From positions 88,085 to 109,852 of the forward strand of contig CALSCP010001513.1 of the NCBI GenBank assembly GCA_943704425.1: a stretch of 21,768 bases of DNA. Reading direction: 5' to 3'. Every line of letters begins with the position of its first letter. Positions within the stretch are counted from its first letter, which is position 1. The DNA is from Ministeria vibrans ATCC 50519 (Eukaryota; Opisthokonta; Filasterea). A model generated the notes under the pieces. It worked only from the letters and a program-made list of their open reading frames with translations. It was not told where the DNA came from and did no database searches. Positions 19,895-21,768 of the stretch are shown here, piece by piece. Made by a program: the position numbers and the translations under genes.

Positions 19895-20625
19895 TGCACG
19901 CTGAGTGATGAGAATTTCTGATGTTCTGAAGTTTCTGAATGATCCATTGGGATGGTAAGGCGCTGTGAGGACTGATGCGAAGGACGGACCTTTTTTGATC
20001 GCTGAATAAAATCGACCTAAGTAAGGGAGAAAGAGTCGCAATGGCTCTGCTCACAGCGGGTTCCCTCAAGGCCTTTATGAACGGACGTATCGTACAATGT
20101 GCATTCCAGGCTACGATCCGTTGTGCCAAAGTTCGTTCTCTACATCTCTTTTACTCTCTGGCAGTTTTTTGAGGGTTGTCCACTCAGAATTATTGAGGGT
20201 TGATTTTGAAATTAATTTTGATCACTATTCATTTTTCGCCCAGACACAGTGACACTCTTTTCTCTCTTCCTCTTCCTCTATTTGCTGGGCACGCCCCACT
20301 TTCCTTTCGTGCACCCCCTCCCCCCTGGTGTCCACTCTCCCTCGACTGCTTCTGAGAGACTCTTTAAGCGACTTTCGTCTTTTTTTCGTCTCGTCACTCT
20401 CTTGGACACCATGTACGCAACTGCGATCGCTCTGCGTGATCGCCTGCTTCCACATGGAGCGAAACCGACTACTCTTCAACCGTCTTCCGGCAAGCCTCCT
20501 TCAAAATTTACGAAATGTCGAATGGGACTGGACGATTTTTCCGAAGAAAAAAAAAAAGCAAAACGAAACAAATTTGCAATTTGCGTTTGCCAACAAGGAC
20601 TTTAGCCATCTGCCGGCTTGCATCA
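19895..20625. other. Intergenic region without a confident gene
   Basis: This 731-nt stretch separates the divergent secreted-protein gene and the right-edge gene. A plus-strand ORF of 43 codons (20041-20172, beginning MALLTAGSLK) has no recognised homology. From 20411 to about 20600 all three plus frames are open, one of them starting at an ATG with a good context (GACACCATG). Nothing could be joined with confidence to the exons downstream, so this may be promoter and 5' UTR or unrecognised first exons. Confidence 0.5.
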
Positions 20626-21703
20626 ATGGCCCAAGTGCCTGATACGTGGTGGGTCTGCGCTTGTCGTGCGTCTAGGGCGTGGGGGTTTGGCATTTGACAC
20701 TCTTTGCTTTGATCTCTCTTTTCCACTCACTGCTGTCGTCCCTCTCACGCGTCCCCTCGCCCTCTCACTCCCGCCAACGCCACCATGCGCATCCTTCACA
20801 CCCTTCTCTTTACCCCTACTCCCTTTCGACTCACTTTTTTCTTCTTTTTTTTTCCCGTCTTTGTTTTTCTTCAAAGGGCCCCTCACATTAATCTCGCTAT
20901 GTACGACCTACTGTCCCGCCTTGTTAGCGCATCGGTTGCCTTGTTCAACGAGTGGCACCCCGTACGTCACCAGGGAGAGAGGGAGAAGGAGAGAGAGAGA
21001 GAAGGAGAAGGAGAGATGAAGAGCAGAATGAGAGATCAATAATAACAGAGGCTCTCTCTCTTTTTTTCCCTTTCTTCGCTTTTGTTTCTGGGGATGACTC
21101 GATCGCCCCCTAACCCCCCCCACGGCAACAATACGCTCGTGCCATTTGCCACCTTTGGCTTTCTCTTTTTTGTTTTTCTTGTGCCTGTCACTTATGTCAT
21201 ACCCCAAACATGTAATTGTAGTAGTATAATTATATAGGCTCACAAGATTTTTTTGGTTTGATTCTCTTCCTACTGTACTCTAATATGATTTCTGTTGCTC
21301 ATCTTGTTTTTTTTTTTTGTTACAGATCCAAGAGGTCTCTCATGAAGGCGACGTGTATCACATACACATTATGCTCTGCCAGCCTCGAGAGGGAGAGAGC
21401 CTCAACGAACTGGAAGGTCGTCTGCAGGGCATTCTTGTGGACCTGCAGGAAAACTGGACGAACCCTCAACAGTTCATGCCAGAGGCAAAAGCCATCTACG
21501 ACCGCTTTGTCCAGGCGGCCAGCAAGCAAGGCTACGCGCGCGATGGACGACCAGAGTTTCTCAAGGGTGAGTACGAGGGTGAACTGAAGTTCAAGCTCGA
21601 GTGTGCGGGTGGCGTGAGGCGACAAGCAAAGCAAGACAACCTCACCTTCCCGCCACCGCGCTGCCATATCAAACTCCTCGGACGTCCTCAGAAAGACAGC
21701 ATT
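20626..21703 (+). CDS. Unrecognised gene, 5' part only (runs off right edge)
   Basis: Proposed exons are 20626-20648, 20877-20961 and 21326-21703, ending at a consensus donor GTAAGT; the remaining exons lie beyond the window. The acceptors are strong: a long pyrimidine tract before CAAAG at 20876 and TTTTGTTACAG at 21325. The encoded part has about 162 residues and reads MAQVPDTW, then APHINLAMYDLLSRL, SVALFNEWHPIQEVSHEGD, LNELEGRLQGILVDLQENW and FPPPRCHIKLLGRP. No signal peptide, membrane segment or familiar motif is seen; the middle is probably helical. The first exon is tentative: translation could instead start at the in-frame ATG at 20899, or in an upstream exon. The last two exons are the well-supported part. 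The function is unknown. Confidence 0.6.
20962..21325 (+). other. 364-nt intron of the right-edge gene
   Basis: It begins GTACGT and ends TTACAG. It holds a short (GA)-rich stretch near 20973-21016 and T-rich runs. No other feature is seen. Confidence 0.7.
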
Positions 21704-21768
21704 GTAAGTAGAAATGAGCATTCATTGAAAACACACCCAATTTTAAAATCAATTTGAATCTTGTGTTT

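Overview
The window is intron-rich nuclear DNA from a eukaryote. It carries nine protein genes, most split by short GT-AG introns (commonly 52-110 nt), with tight spacing (53-300 nt between most neighbours) and long microsatellites confined almost entirely to introns. An integrin alpha-type receptor points to the lineage holding animals and their unicellular relatives (Obazoa/Amorphea). A secreted S1/P1 zinc nuclease, a family common in protists, fungi and plants but largely absent from animals, together with the compact gene packing, suggests a unicellular member such as a filasterean, ichthyosporean, apusomonad or breviate. I cannot name the species.

Layout, left to right. 389-3277 (+) integrin alpha-like receptor with a beta-propeller carrying four Ca-binding loops, an ectodomain, one membrane segment and a short tail; its 5' end is unresolved. 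3506-4973 (+) secreted S1/P1 nuclease. 5269-6424 (+) VPS28, a subunit of ESCRT-I. 6609-6932 (-) a three-exon microgene for a twin CX9C protein resembling the complex I assembly factor NDUFAF8. 7067-13247 (-) a full-length ABCC (MRP-type) transporter in six exons. 13527-15197 (+) an SLC10A7-like transporter, divergent from ABCC across about 280 bp. 15251-18246 (-) ESF1, a nucleolar pre-rRNA processing factor in eleven exons, converging on SLC10A7 with 53 nt between stop codons. 18368-19894 (-) a six-exon secreted cysteine-rich protein that I do not recognise. 20626-21703 (+) the 5' part of an unrecognised gene running off the right edge.

The genes do not form one pathway; this is an ordinary block of mixed housekeeping and surface/secreted functions. 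For every multi-exon gene the exon phases were checked by hand, and all proposed junctions keep frame. Many exons were joined on splice signals and protein-family continuity, so they remain predictions without transcript data.

Points for a second look: the integrin alpha with a tetrabasic site and a membrane-proximal motif like that of animals; the small NDUFAF8-like gene, whose exons are too short for ORF calling; the two unrecognised genes; a long acidic insert inside the first nucleotide-binding domain of the ABCC protein; and repeat-loaded introns, including a 20-nt unit found twice beside separate (CT)n tracts. I found no tRNA, rRNA, CRISPR or intact transposon.
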